Shown one piece after another: positions 17,489 to 26,599 of a stretch of DNA of 64,000 bases. Each line of letters opens with the position of its first letter. Position 1 is the first letter of the stretch. A program made the translations under genes and the position numbers. Under the pieces are notes generated by a model that was not told the DNA's origin, searched no databases, and worked only from the letters and a program-made list of their open reading frames with translations. The stretch is from Salinigranum halophilum (GTDB taxonomy: Archaea > Halobacteriota > Halobacteria > Halobacteriales > Haloferacaceae). The stretch covers positions 62,001-126,000 of the forward strand of contig NZ_SSNL01000003.1 in the NCBI RefSeq assembly GCF_007004735.1. Reading direction: 5' to 3'.

Positions 17489-18784
17489 ATGCCAACACTC
17501 TGCGTCGCCGGCGGACAGGTCCTCCGCCCCGACGGCTCCGTGACGACGGCGGACGTGCTCGTCGACCAGGCGAGTGGCGACATCATCGACGTCGGTCCCG
17601 AACTCGGCGGCGAGGCCGACGAGGTGCTCGACGCGGCCGGGTCGGTCGTGATGCCGGGCCTCGTCAACGCCCACACGCACGCCGCGATGACGCTCCTCCG
17701 GGGCTACGCCGACGACAAACCGCTCGACGCGTGGCTCCGCGAGGACATCTGGCCCGCCGAGGCCACGCTCGAACCCGTCGACGTCCGCGCCGGCACCGAC
17801 CTCGCCCTCCTGGAGATGATTCGCTCGGGAACCACGGCGTTCGGCGACATGTACTTTCACGTCCCCGACGTGGTCGCGGCCGTCGACGACGCCGGCCTCC
17901 GCGCCCGCGTCGGCCACGGCATCGTCACCGTCGGGAAGGACACCGAGACGGCGCACGACGACGTCGACGAGAGCCTCAACGTGGCGCGCGAGTACGACGG
18001 TGCCGCCGAGGGCCGGATTCGAACGGCCGTGATGCCGCACTCGCTGACCACTGTCTCCAGCGAGGCGTTCGAGCGGTGCGTCGAGGTCGCCCGTGACATC
18101 GGGGTGCCCCTGCACCTCCACGCGAACGAGACGCGGGACGAGGTCGACCCGCTCGTCGACGAGTACGGCACGGACCCGCTCCAGTACGCCGACTCGCTGG
18201 GCGTCCTCGACTCGAGCACGTTCCTCGCCCACGGCGTCCACGTCTCCGAGACCGAAATCGACCTCCTCGTCGAGCGGGGCAGTAGCGTCGTCCACTGCCC
18301 GGCGTCGAACATGAAGCTCGCCTCGGGGATGGCACCGGTCCAGCAGTACCTCGACGCGGGCGTGACCGTCGCGCTCGGTACCGACGGTGCGGCCTCGAAC
18401 AACGACCTCGACCTCTTCGACGAGATGCGCGACGCGGCGATGCTCGGTAAACTCGCCGCCGACCGCGCGGACGCCGTCGCCGCCCCCGACGTCGTGCGGA
18501 TGGCCACGGCAGGCGGGGCCGACGCGCTCGGTCTCCCCGGCGGGCGTCTCGAACCCGGCGCGGCCGCGGACCTCGCGGTCGTCGACCTCGACGCCCCCCA
18601 TCTGACTCCGGTCCACGACGTCGTCTCCCACCTCGTCTACGCCGCCCGCGGCGCGGACGTCCGCCACACGATGTGCGCTGGGCAGGTGCTCATGCGCGAC
18701 CGCGAGGTGCTGACGATGGACGCCGAACGAGTGAAACAACGGGCCCGCGAACGGGCCGCGGTGATGGCCGACCGCGCCGGCTGA
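17489..18784 (+). CDS. dadD: amidohydrolase, 5'-deoxyadenosine/SAH deaminase-like
   Basis: A zinc hydrolase of 431 residues from the adenosine-deaminase-like branch of the amidohydrolase superfamily. Metal and catalytic residues are in place: GLVNAHTH (His62, His64), LHLHANET (His/Glu pair near 206-213), AHGVH and GTDGAASNND (Asp near 298). Archaeal homologues deaminate 5'-deoxyadenosine, S-adenosylhomocysteine and methylthioadenosine. It sits directly after a solute transporter and 2.5 kb from ahcY, so it may deal with nucleoside by-products of SAM use. The exact substrate is not decided by sequence. Confidence 0.85.
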   Translation: MPTLCVAGGQVLRPDGSVTTADVLVDQASGDIIDVGPELGGEADEVLDAAGSVVMPGLVNAHTHAAMTLLRGYADDKPLDAWLREDIWPAEATLEPVDVRAGTDLALLEMIRSGTTAFGDMYFHVPDVVAAVDDAGLRARVGHGIVTVGKDTETAHDDVDESLNVAREYDGAAEGRIRTAVMPHSLTTVSSEAFERCVEVARDIGVPLHLHANETRDEVDPLVDEYGTDPLQYADSLGVLDSSTFLAHGVHVSETEIDLLVERGSSVVHCPASNMKLASGMAPVQQYLDAGVTVALGTDGAASNNDLDLFDEMRDAAMLGKLAADRADAVAAPDVVRMATAGGADALGLPGGRLEPGAAADLAVVDLDAPHLTPVHDVVSHLVYAARGADVRHTMCAGQVLMRDREVLTMDAERVKQRARERAAVMADRAG

Positions 18785-18817
18785 CACTGCTCCCCCGAGG
18801 CGGCGGCTCGGTCCTCG

Positions 18818-20137
18818 TTATCGCTCGTCCGCCACCGCGTTCGCCAGCGCGAAACTCGTCACCGAGACGGCGTCGCCGATACCGACCGTGCTCGCGGGGT
18901 TGTCGACGACCCGGTTCGCCACGGCGACGACACCCGGCGACGCGATGGCCCCGTCCACGCTCGGGACGTCCAGATGGGCCGCGAGCCGGCCCACGGCGTC
19001 GACCCCCTCCGCGGCGCGTTCGAACCGCGTCGCGTCCCCGAGGTCGGCCGCGCCGGTCACCAGCCCGTCTTCGGCCTTCGCGGCCGCGACGCACGCGGCG
19101 AAGTCGAACCCCTCCTTGACCGCCGTCGGCGGGAGGTACCCGTCGTCGAACGTCGCGAGGAAGTACGATTTCGCGTGAAACGAGAGTGCGTCGACGCCGA
19201 GTCGCTCTCGGACCCGGTCGAGCGTCTCGTACCGGCGGGTGACCGCGTGGTCGTGGCGCTCCTGCGTCGAGAGTCCGAGGTCGTCACGGAGCTGGTCGAG
19301 TTCGCGGCTGTCGAGGCTCACCACGTCGGCCTCCGGGACGACGACCTCGCGCAGCCGCCGACGGACGTCGGGGTCGTGGGTCACGCCGAGTTCGACCTGG
19401 ACCCGGGCGTTCCGTCCCACCGCGCGGACGAACGCCGCCGCGTTGTCGAGACACGTCTCGAACGTCTCCGCGTTCTCGTACTCGCGATTGACGCTGTGAA
19501 ACCCCGAGAGGACCGCACAGCCGACCCGTTCGCCGAGTTCGACGGCGTGGTCGTCGACGGGGGTGTGGAGGTCGAACTCGTCGGGCCGGGAGGCCGCGAT
19601 GAACCGCGAGGCGTCGGTCGCCGTCGTCCCGCAGCACGTGTCGCCGTCGTCGAACTCGAAGATCCAGTTGAGCTTCGTCCGGTCGGCGGTGGGCGCGTCG
19701 TCGAGCGGGCGGAGCGCGAGTCTGCCCTCCTCGACGACGGGGAACCGGATACCGTCGGCGTGGATGAACTGTGCGCGCTGGCGCTCCGAGAGGAGGTAGG
19801 TGTACAACACCGGTGCCCCGCCGAGCGACGAGAGCACGTCGGACATGATGCCGGCCTGTCCGCCGAGGCGCTGTTCGTCGGCGGTGAGCGACGATTCGAG
19901 GTCGGCCGCGAACGCACTGGTCATGGCGCGCTCGTCGCCGCTCCCGTCCGCCATCGTCGCCGCGATGGCCGCCGCGAGTTCGCCCCGAGAGTCGAGTCGT
20001 CCGTTCGGGCTCTCCCCTGGAGGGCCGAGAAACGTTTCGAGGTCGGTGTCGACGCGCCGGATGGCGTCGACGTTCGCGTTGTACGCACACAGGACTGGAT
20101 AGTCCGTGAGCGTGTCCAGCGCGGTCTGGAGGTCCAT
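18818..20137 (-). CDS. ADP-dependent glucokinase/phosphofructokinase family protein
   Basis: A 439-residue sugar kinase of the archaeal ADP-dependent family (ribokinase-like fold), which phosphorylates sugars with ADP rather than ATP. The N-terminus CAYNANVDAIRRV and the motif RLGGQAGIMSDVL are substrate-side features. The C-terminus holds NPASTVGIGDAVSVTSF, where Asp422 of the GxGD motif is the expected catalytic base. A Cys pair TCCGTTATDASRF is unusual. Whether it acts on glucose, fructose 6-phosphate or another sugar cannot be told; haloarchaea mostly use a modified Entner-Doudoroff path, so a different substrate is likely. Confidence 0.85.
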   Translation of the reverse strand: MDLQTALDTLTDYPVLCAYNANVDAIRRVDTDLETFLGPPGESPNGRLDSRGELAAAIAATMADGSGDERAMTSAFAADLESSLTADEQRLGGQAGIMSDVLSSLGGAPVLYTYLLSERQRAQFIHADGIRFPVVEEGRLALRPLDDAPTADRTKLNWIFEFDDGDTCCGTTATDASRFIAASRPDEFDLHTPVDDHAVELGERVGCAVLSGFHSVNREYENAETFETCLDNAAAFVRAVGRNARVQVELGVTHDPDVRRRLREVVVPEADVVSLDSRELDQLRDDLGLSTQERHDHAVTRRYETLDRVRERLGVDALSFHAKSYFLATFDDGYLPPTAVKEGFDFAACVAAAKAEDGLVTGAADLGDATRFERAAEGVDAVGRLAAHLDVPSVDGAIASPGVVAVANRVVDNPASTVGIGDAVSVTSFALANAVADER

Positions 20138-20249
20138 ACCGGCGTGTCAGCACCCCGACTGTTAGGCGTTCTGTTCACCGGCGAGCGACTCGTCTGGTCG
20201 CCGTCCGGTCGCGATGTCCTGGCGGGGTCCGACTGTCCCGACCGGCCGC

Positions 20250-21119
20250 TCACCGCTCCTCGACGCGGACGTTCCGGAACGCCGATTCGACAGCACCACC
20301 GCCGTCCTCGTCGTTGACGAACACAAGTTTCGAGACGTCCCCCTGGAACGTCTCACCGACGGGTATCTCGTAGCGCGTCCAGCCGTCCCCGTCGGCGTAG
20401 GTATCGTACGTCCCGTTGAAGTTGTACGCGCCGGTGCTCCCCACACTCTGTGTCCCGTACAGCTTGTACAGCGGCTGTGACCCCTGGTTGTCCGTGCCGA
20501 GGCCGACGGCGTGTAGTTCCCCCTCCGCGGTGCTGTTGAACTCGAAGACCAGCACGGTGTCGGTCGTGACGGTGTAGTCGAAGTCGACCTCCTTCCACGT
20601 GTTCCCCGACAGCCGGTAGGTGCCGTCCGTGACCGTCAGCGACCCGCCTCCGTCCTGTCCGCCGGCCGAGTAGCTGGCGACCGCCGCGGAGGGGTCCGGC
20701 GTCGTCCCGACGACGGGGACGTCGAACTCGTCGCGGGCGAGGACGCTCCCGCTCGGGCGGTGGACGACTCTGACCGTGGCCTCGCCCCCACTGAGGCCGT
20801 GGCCGGCGACGAACGTCTCACCGGCGGTGAACGACCCGTCACCGTCCCCCTGTCGCGTCGCCGCGTCCAGCGCGAGTCGCGCCGACTCCCCTTCGCCCTG
20901 GACGACGAGGTCGACGTCGCTCGTGGCGAGTTCGTCTCCCGACTCGTGGGTGACGGTGACGTTCCGCCCATCGACGTCCGTCGTCACTGCCGCCGAGACG
21001 GGCTCTCTCTGCGCACCGGTGACGACCTCGTTCCCCGCGTAGGCGACGCTCCCGCCGACGACGAAGATGACGGCGACCAAGAAGACGGTCGCGACTGTCG
21101 TCGACTGTCCGCGATTCAT
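20250..21119 (-). CDS. type IV pilin-like protein with bacterial-type extracellular C-terminal domain
   Basis: A 289-residue surface protein. The N-terminus MNRGQSTTVATVFLVAVIFV then VGGSVAYA is an archaeal type IV pilin signal, with likely PibD cleavage between Gly4 and Gln5. A beta-rich region follows to about residue 145 (VSAAVTTDVDGRNVTVTHES). From about 150 to the end lies a separate domain with YSAGGQDGGGSL, LSGNTWKEVDFDYTV, VLVFEFNS, GELHAVGLGTDN, LYGTQ, YEIPVGETF, LVFVNDEDGG and FRNVRV. I remember this pattern from secreted bacterial enzymes, where it is thought to bind polysaccharide. A TATA-like palindrome GGTTAACC (21144-21151) lies 28 nt upstream. It is probably a minor pilin or adhesin. 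Confidence 0.8.
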   Translation of the reverse strand: MNRGQSTTVATVFLVAVIFVVGGSVAYAGNEVVTGAQREPVSAAVTTDVDGRNVTVTHESGDELATSDVDLVVQGEGESARLALDAATRQGDGDGSFTAGETFVAGHGLSGGEATVRVVHRPSGSVLARDEFDVPVVGTTPDPSAAVASYSAGGQDGGGSLTVTDGTYRLSGNTWKEVDFDYTVTTDTVLVFEFNSTAEGELHAVGLGTDNQGSQPLYKLYGTQSVGSTGAYNFNGTYDTYADGDGWTRYEIPVGETFQGDVSKLVFVNDEDGGGAVESAFRNVRVEER

Positions 21120-21250
21120 TACACGCCGGTCCCGCTCACCTCGGGTTAACCTTTCCGCCGCGGTCTCACGGCTGATACTCCCGCCCGTGCTCTCCGTCCG
21201 GTGACACTCCCTTCGGTAGGGTTTTGCCGGCGCTCCCGCAACCGCTACCT

Positions 21251-22531
21251 ATGAGTCAGCCGTCTATCACAGCCCGCCTCGACGACCCCGAGGCGGCACG
21301 CGAGGAGGGTCGGCGCAAGATGGACTGGGCGATGCAGCATATGCCCATCTTACAGTCGCTCTCCGAGGAGTTCGCGAGCGAACGACCCCTGGACGGGGAG
21401 GTCGTCGGCATGGCCATGCACGTCGAGGCGAAGACGGCTAACCTCGTCGAACTTCTCGCGGAGGGTGGCGCGGAGGTGGCCATCACGGGCTGTAACCCGC
21501 TGTCGACGCACGACGACGTGAGTGCGGCGCTCGACGCCCACCCACAGATTACCTCTTACGCCGAGCGCGGCGTCGACGACGAGCAGTACTACGCCGACAT
21601 CGAGGCGGTCATCGGCCACGAGCCGACCATCACCGTCGACGACGGGATGGACATGGTCGCGGCCATCCACGAGTCCCACGCCGAACTCATCGAGACCATC
21701 GTCGGCGGCTGTGAGGAGACGACGACGGGTGTCCACCGCCTCCGCGCGATGGACGCCGACGGCGAACTGAACTACCCCGTGTTCGCCGTCAACGACACGC
21801 CGATGAAGACGCTGTTCGACAACGTCCACGGCACGGGCGAGTCGGCGCTCGCCACCATCGCCATGACGACGAACCTCTCGTGGGCGTCGAAGACCGTCGT
21901 CGTCGCCGGCTACGGCTACTGTGGGAAGGGCGTCGCGAAGAAGGCCGCCGGCCAGAACGCCAACGTCGTCGTCACCGAGGTCGAACCCCGCCGGGCGCTG
22001 GAAGCGCACATGGAAGGGTACGACGTCATGCCGATGGCCGAGGCAGCGAAGGAAGGCGACGTCTTCATCACCACCACCGGAAATCGAGACGTCATCACCC
22101 GCGAGCACTTCGAGGCCATGCAGGACGGCGTCCTCCTCGCGAACGCCGGTCACTTCGACGTCGAGGTCAACCTCGACCACCTCTCGGACCTCGCCGTCGA
22201 CCAGTACGAGGCACGCGACGGCGTCGAGGCGTACGAGCTGGCCGACGGCCGACGCCTGAACGTCCTCGCCGAGGGGAGGTTGGTGAACCTCGCCGCCCCC
22301 ATCGCGCTCGGCCACCCGGTCGAGGTGATGGACCAGTCGTTCGGTGTCCAGGCGGTCTGCGTGCGCGAACTCGTCGAGAACGGCGAAGCGTACGACCCCG
22401 GCGTCCACGACGTCCCGGACGACCTCGACCGTGAGGTGGCGGAGATCAAACTCGCCGCCGAGGGCGTCGAGTTCGACTCGCTCTCCGACGCCCAGGCCGA
22501 GTACATGAACTCCTGGGACCACGGGACGTAA
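21251..22531 (+). CDS. ahcY: adenosylhomocysteinase
   Basis: Hydrolyses S-adenosylhomocysteine to homocysteine and adenosine, relieving product inhibition of methyltransferases. The 426-residue archaeal form shows [41 protein letters not shown], the NAD-binding loop [17 protein letters not shown] (about 217-233) and [10 protein letters not shown]. The C-terminal ends in a short form typical of archaea. The ATG at 21251 follows a TATA-like GGTTTTGC about 27 nt upstream, indicating a leaderless transcript. Confidence 0.96.
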   Translation: MSQPSITARLDDPEAAREEGRRKMDWAMQHMPILQSLSEEFASERPLDGEVVGMAMHVEAKTANLVELLAEGGAEVAITGCNPLSTHDDVSAALDAHPQITSYAERGVDDEQYYADIEAVIGHEPTITVDDGMDMVAAIHESHAELIETIVGGCEETTTGVHRLRAMDADGELNYPVFAVNDTPMKTLFDNVHGTGESALATIAMTTNLSWASKTVVVAGYGYCGKGVAKKAAGQNANVVVTEVEPRRALEAHMEGYDVMPMAEAAKEGDVFITTTGNRDVITREHFEAMQDGVLLANAGHFDVEVNLDHLSDLAVDQYEARDGVEAYELADGRRLNVLAEGRLVNLAAPIALGHPVEVMDQSFGVQAVCVRELVENGEAYDPGVHDVPDDLDREVAEIKLAAEGVEFDSLSDAQAEYMNSWDHGT

Positions 22532-22595
22532 GCGGTCTCACCACCCCGTCACGCGGTGCGGCCGATTTAAGTACGGCCGACGACGACTGCGCGCT

Positions 22596-23021
22596 GTGTC
22601 TTCGAACCGCAAGGGCGACCGCCGGGAGCGCGAACTCGTCAATCTGCTCGACGAGGCCGGGTTCGCCGTCATGCGCGCGCCCGCGTCCGGCAGCGCCACC
22701 ACCCGCGAACTCCCCGACGTGCTCGCCGGCAACGGCGACGTCTTCTACGCCATCGAAGCCAAATCGAGCGCCGGCGACCCCATCTACCTCACCGGCGAGG
22801 AGGTCGAGGCGCTCATCTACTTCGCACAGAACTTCGGCGCCAAGGCCCGCATCGCCGTCCGTTTCGACCGTGAGGACTGGTACTTCTTCCACCCGGGCGA
22901 CCTCTACGTCACCGACGGTGGCAACTACCGGGTGAAAAAAGAGACCGCACTGGCGGAGGGTGAGGACTTCGACGAGTTCGTCGGTCGCTCGAAACGGACG
23001 ACGCTCGACGACGTCGAGTGA
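22596..23021 (+). CDS. hjc: Holliday junction resolvase Hjc
   Basis: Structure-specific endonuclease of 141 residues that cuts four-way junctions during recombination. Active-site elements of the archaeal Hjc nuclease fold are visible: [15 protein letters not shown] (Glu near 13), [20 protein letters not shown] (Asp near 40 and the E-x-K pair near 53-55) and the later Gln/Tyr region. The GTG at 22596 is supported by ATTTAAGT 28 nt upstream. The C-terminus is acidic. Confidence 0.95.
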   Translation: MSSNRKGDRRERELVNLLDEAGFAVMRAPASGSATTRELPDVLAGNGDVFYAIEAKSSAGDPIYLTGEEVEALIYFAQNFGAKARIAVRFDREDWYFFHPGDLYVTDGGNYRVKKETALAEGEDFDEFVGRSKRTTLDDVE

Positions 23022-23023
23022 GG

Positions 23024-23791
23024 TCAGGCGGTCGATTCGACCCCGGCGGACGTCTCACCTTCGACCCGCAGTTCTCCACGCGGGGCGGCGGTTCCGCTCG
23101 CCCTTCGCCGCCGAGTGTTCGCCGAGTCTCCGCTCGTGTCCTCGTCCGTCCCTGCTTTCGAGCGCGGCGGTCGTTCCCCCCTGCCGTCCGTGGTCGTCTC
23201 CTGTCGGCGGAGGCGCGATGCCGGGAACCGGTACCGCTTCCGCGGCGCTCGGTCCTCGAGGTAGACCGCGTCGACGACGGGCTCGTGTCCGCCGTAGTGG
23301 CGGTTGGACTCGTAGTCGGCGATGAGCCGTCCCTCGGCGGTCTCGACGGCGTCCGCCCGGTCCGTCGTGACGCCGACGACCAGGAGGGTCGACTCCGTCT
23401 CGCGGTCGGTGACGACGTCGCCGGGGTGGTGCCTGTGACGGTCACAGAGCCGTGCGCCCGTCGAATCGAACGGGACGAACGTCTCGCGGCCACAGACCGC
23501 ACAGACGCCGGGCCGTTCGTCCGGGGCGGGGACGCGTCGCTCGGTGACCTCGATGGCCACGCGACGGAGGTGTTTGCACCTGGCACCGCGGATGACGTGG
23601 TCGGGGCAGGTGCACGTCCGCCGCTCGATGTCGACGACGTACGTTCCACCGTCGGTCTCGACGACGTATCGCCTGTCGCGGAGGGGGCGGACGGTCATCG
23701 GTTCAGTGCGGGCACGGAGCGCGCGGCCCGTGGTGCCCGCCGAGGGCAGTCGCGTGTGCTGTGACGCGGGTGTGTGTGCTGGGTGCGTCAT
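23024..23791 (-). CDS. SWIM zinc-finger protein with second Cys-rich motif
   Basis: A protein of about 255 residues. After a Thr/Ala-rich N-terminal tail, a SWIM finger spans CTCPDHVIRGARCKHLRRVA (CxC...CxH, about 62-81), preceded by the strand pair VVETDGGTYVVDIERR. A second knuckle, CAVCGRETF then LCDRHRHH, suggests another zinc site. The last 80 residues are Arg/Glu/Thr-rich and probably disordered. SWIM domains bind DNA or protein; role unknown. The ATG at 23791 is preferred; upstream in-frame sequence is the promoter side. It is convergent with hjc, two bases apart. Confidence 0.78.
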   Translation of the reverse strand: MTHPAHTPASQHTRLPSAGTTGRALRARTEPMTVRPLRDRRYVVETDGGTYVVDIERRTCTCPDHVIRGARCKHLRRVAIEVTERRVPAPDERPGVCAVCGRETFVPFDSTGARLCDRHRHHPGDVVTDRETESTLLVVGVTTDRADAVETAEGRLIADYESNRHYGGHEPVVDAVYLEDRAPRKRYRFPASRLRRQETTTDGRGERPPRSKAGTDEDTSGDSANTRRRRASGTAAPRGELRVEGETSAGVESTA

Positions 23792-23959
23792 GGTCGTGAG
23801 AACCGAGTCGAGGACCGGTTTCTCGCGCGTCGATAGGTACCGAACGGGCGTAAGTCTTCGTCCCCCTGGCCCGAATCGGCCGATTCCGACACTCTCGGCC
23901 CCTCGTTCGCTCTCGCTTCGAAGCACTTTTCAGAACGTCGGGGGTAGCGACAGCAGACA

Positions 23960-24157
23960 ATGGCTCTCGAAGCGGAGATGCGCCGGAAGATCGTCGTCTC
24001 CATCGTCACCGTTCTCGTCTTTATCGGCATTATGATCGGTATCGGCGTGACGTTCAACGACGGCGGCCTCGGGAGTACCGGCGGTCTCGCCCTCATCGGG
24101 AGTATCGTCCTGTTCGTCCTCCTGATGGCCGGCGTCGGCCTCTTCCTCTCGCGGTAA
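23960..24157 (+). CDS. two-helix small membrane protein
   Basis: A 65-residue protein: a short charged N-terminus (MALEAEMRRK), helix one at about 11-30, a Gly-rich loop (FNDGGLGSTGG) and helix two at about 42-63. I recognise it as a conserved haloarchaeal small membrane protein (DUF7472-like) without known function. Helix-loop-helix topology with both ends likely cytoplasmic. Confidence 0.72.
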   Translation: MALEAEMRRKIVVSIVTVLVFIGIMIGIGVTFNDGGLGSTGGLALIGSIVLFVLLMAGVGLFLSR

Positions 24158-24261
24158 CTCCGTCCGAGTCGGCTCTCGTCGCGGTCTCGCTCCTCTTGCC
24201 GGTCCCCGTTCTCACCGCTTCGCGGTCGTTCTCCCCTGACCTCCCGCGTTCGTCGACCGCC

Positions 24262-25374
24262 TCAGCGTTCGTCGCTCGCCTCGGCGGTTTCTACCGGGCC
24301 GGCAGCGCCGGCGTCGTTCGCCTCGATGGCGGTCTTGTAGTACGACAGGGGATGGGTGATGCGCTCACAGCGGTCGTCGCGGTTCACGCAGTCGCCGTAC
24401 GCCTGCATCGTCGCACACGAGGGCGAGGGGTACTGCACCCCCTCTCTGTCCCGGAGGAACTCGACCTGCGTCGTCGCCGCTTCCTCGTCGACCCCCGCGA
24501 CGGACGCGATGGTCTCGCCGTCGAGGCCGATGGCGACGAGGAACGCCGTGAGCGCGAAGCGTGACTCCGGCGAGAGCCGTTCGCCACCGCGACTCCGTTC
24601 GAGGAGTGCCTTGACGCAGGGGGGGAACAGCGAGGGCTCGACGACGCCGACCCCCGACGTCGGCGCGTGTCCCGCCGTGAGTAACTGCCGAACCGACGCC
24701 AGCGTGGGTTCGAGCGCGTCAGCCAGGTCGGGGTTGCGCTCGCGCACGTCGAACGGGAGGCCCTCGGCGACTCGTCGCCGGACGGCCTCCTCGACGAGCC
24801 GGTCGAGTTCGGCCTGCTCGATTCGGACCCTTCCGGCGGCGACCTCGCGGTTGACGAGCCGCCAGTCGTCACCCCAGTCGGGGTCCGAGTAAGTGAGATA
24901 CGTCTCCAAAGCGACCCGGTACCAGCCGCGTCCGCGACTCGCGCGCCGCCGCTCGGATTCGAGCTCGGGCTCGGCGTCGATTCCGAACTCCTCGAGTACT
25001 TCCTCGCGAGTGACGCCCACGCGTTCGACGCTCCGAAGGCCGTCGTCGTCGGACGCGAAGTCCGTCTCGAACCGTTCGGCCGCCGTCGCCGCCTCCGCGG
25101 CCGCGTACTTCTTCACGGCCGTGCCGTCGTCCAGGAGCGAGACGAGGATACGTGCGATGGGGTACGAGAGCAAGTCGTCGGTGGGGTCCCACCGGTCGGG
25201 CTCCTCGGGTGCGGTTGTTCCGGCGGTGAGCGCCCGCTCGACGCGCTCGCGCGCCCGCTCGACGGCCGGCGCATCGCGGTCGACGAGCCCGAAGAGCGAC
25301 AGGTCGGCCGCTCGCACGGCCTCTCTCGCCGCGCTGAAGAACGGGTATCGGGCGTGGCGCACCTCCCGTGACAT
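24262..25374 (-). CDS. priL: DNA primase large subunit
   Basis: Regulatory subunit of the archaeal/eukaryotic-type primase, needed with PriS for RNA primer synthesis. The 370-residue protein has the N-terminal helical domain (YPFFSAAREAVRAADLSL, the YPFL-like opening) and the C-terminal iron-sulfur domain with four Cys in order: LFPPCVKALL (about 253), SPSCATMQAYGDC (two Cys, about 319 and 328) and DDRCERITHPLSYY. These would bind a 4Fe-4S cluster. The small subunit gene is not in the window. Confidence 0.95.
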   Translation of the reverse strand: MSREVRHARYPFFSAAREAVRAADLSLFGLVDRDAPAVERARERVERALTAGTTAPEEPDRWDPTDDLLSYPIARILVSLLDDGTAVKKYAAAEAATAAERFETDFASDDDGLRSVERVGVTREEVLEEFGIDAEPELESERRRASRGRGWYRVALETYLTYSDPDWGDDWRLVNREVAAGRVRIEQAELDRLVEEAVRRRVAEGLPFDVRERNPDLADALEPTLASVRQLLTAGHAPTSGVGVVEPSLFPPCVKALLERSRGGERLSPESRFALTAFLVAIGLDGETIASVAGVDEEAATTQVEFLRDREGVQYPSPSCATMQAYGDCVNRDDRCERITHPLSYYKTAIEANDAGAAGPVETAEASDER

Positions 25375-25470
25375 CTGATGCGTCTTGCGCCCCGCCTCGA
25401 ATAAACACGGCGGTCCGCGCCTTCGCTCCCACTCCGTGGAGACTATACTGGCGTCTGCGCGACTCCTCGT

Positions 25471-26403
25471 ATGGACCTCTCGGCTCCGCCCACCGTTCTC
25501 CTCCTCGCGTTCTTGCCGGCCATCATGTGGGGGTTCACCCCCGTCATCGAGAAACGGGCGCTCTCCGGCGGCGGGACGCCGCTCCAGGCGGCGGTCACCG
25601 TCGTCGTCGTCGACTCGACCGTCTATCTGGTCGCCCTCGCGCTGTTTCAGCCGGACCCCTTCGGTGACCTCACGCTCGGGACGCTCGCCATCTTCGCCGC
25701 CGCGGGGGCCGTCGGGACCGCCCTGGGCCGACTGGCCATCTTCGCCGGGAACGCGCGGGTCGGCGCGAGCATCTCGAGTGCGGTCGTCAGCGCCCGTCCG
25801 CTGTTCGCGACGACGCTCGCCGTCGGCTTCCTCGGCGAACCGCTCACGCTCCCGACGGGTGTGGGTATCGTCGTCCTCGTGGTCGGTCTCGGCGTCCTCT
25901 CGGTCGCGAAGGGCGGTGACCTCGGCGGGTGGTCGCGCCGTGACCTCCTCGTCCCGCTCGCCGCCGCCGGGTTCTTCGCCGTTGGCAACGTCGCGCGGCG
26001 CTGGGGCCTGTCGGCCGCGGAAGCGACGCCGCTCGAAGCGGTCGCGGTCAACGAACTCGCCGCGTTCGTCACGCTCGGCGCGTACGTCGCCGTCGCCGGC
26101 CGTGACCGAGTGCTCGGCCGCCCGCGGAAGTCGTATCTGGTGTTCGCCGCGAGCGGTCTCATCACCGCCGTCGCCCTCCTCTCGATGTTCACGGCGCTCT
26201 CACACCCGGCAGGCAGAATCGCCGTCGTCGACCCACTCGTCGCGACGGCACCGCTTTTCACCGTGGTGTTCTCCTGGTGGCTTCTCGGCGACCTCGAACG
26301 GGTCACGCGCGGGGTCGTCGTCGGCGCACTCCTCGTCGTCGCCGGTGCGGCGCTCGTGACCGGCGGTCCCGCGCTCGTCGCCGGACTGTCGATTACTCCG
26401 TGA
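25471..26403 (+). CDS. EamA/DMT-family transporter
   Basis: Ten-helix drug/metabolite transporter of 310 residues, built from two EamA repeats (about 10-145 and 160-300). The first opens with LAFLPAIMWGFTPVIEKRAL, and each repeat ends with a conserved ISSAVVSARPLF / IAVVDPLVATAPLFTVVFSW helix with a Pro or Gly kink. It probably exports or imports a small metabolite; substrate unknown. It is divergent from priL. Confidence 0.88.
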   Translation: MDLSAPPTVLLLAFLPAIMWGFTPVIEKRALSGGGTPLQAAVTVVVVDSTVYLVALALFQPDPFGDLTLGTLAIFAAAGAVGTALGRLAIFAGNARVGASISSAVVSARPLFATTLAVGFLGEPLTLPTGVGIVVLVVGLGVLSVAKGGDLGGWSRRDLLVPLAAAGFFAVGNVARRWGLSAAEATPLEAVAVNELAAFVTLGAYVAVAGRDRVLGRPRKSYLVFAASGLITAVALLSMFTALSHPAGRIAVVDPLVATAPLFTVVFSWWLLGDLERVTRGVVVGALLVVAGAALVTGGPALVAGLSITP

Positions 26404-26599
26404 CGTCTCCTCCGAAGCCTCAAATACGAGCCCGCGGCCACCCCCGGTATCCGCTGACTGTCGCGGAGGGCGTCTCGCGATTGTGCGGCACACCGTCCTC
26501 CGAATCGGACCTGCCGCCTGTTCGCCCTCGCTCCGCCCCGTACGTCTCCCTTGCACGCCGACCACGGGACATATTACGGGTGGATGCCAAGCGGGTGGC
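26404..26599. other. intergenic region with hairpin repeat and TATA box
   Basis: No gene seen. It contains copy 1 of the bipartite hairpin repeat (26483-26524) and, at 26570-26577, CATATTAC, which lies 27 nt before the GTG at 26600 and is the likely promoter of that gene. Confidence 0.5.
26483..26524 (+). repeat. bipartite hairpin repeat, copy 1
   Basis: Starts GTGCGGCACACCG (26483-26495) and ends TGCCGCCTGTTCG (26512-26524), separated by 16 bases. GCGGCA pairs with TGCCGC, and inside it GTCC pairs with GGAC around an eight-base loop. Both 13-mers recur identically at 38142-38185, in the same order with an 18-base spacer. Confidence 0.7.

Noticed and set aside
16652-18787. 711-codon open frame antisense to livF and the deaminase gene
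   Set aside because: Both sense genes have full family motifs; the antisense product is low in complexity and without family resemblance.
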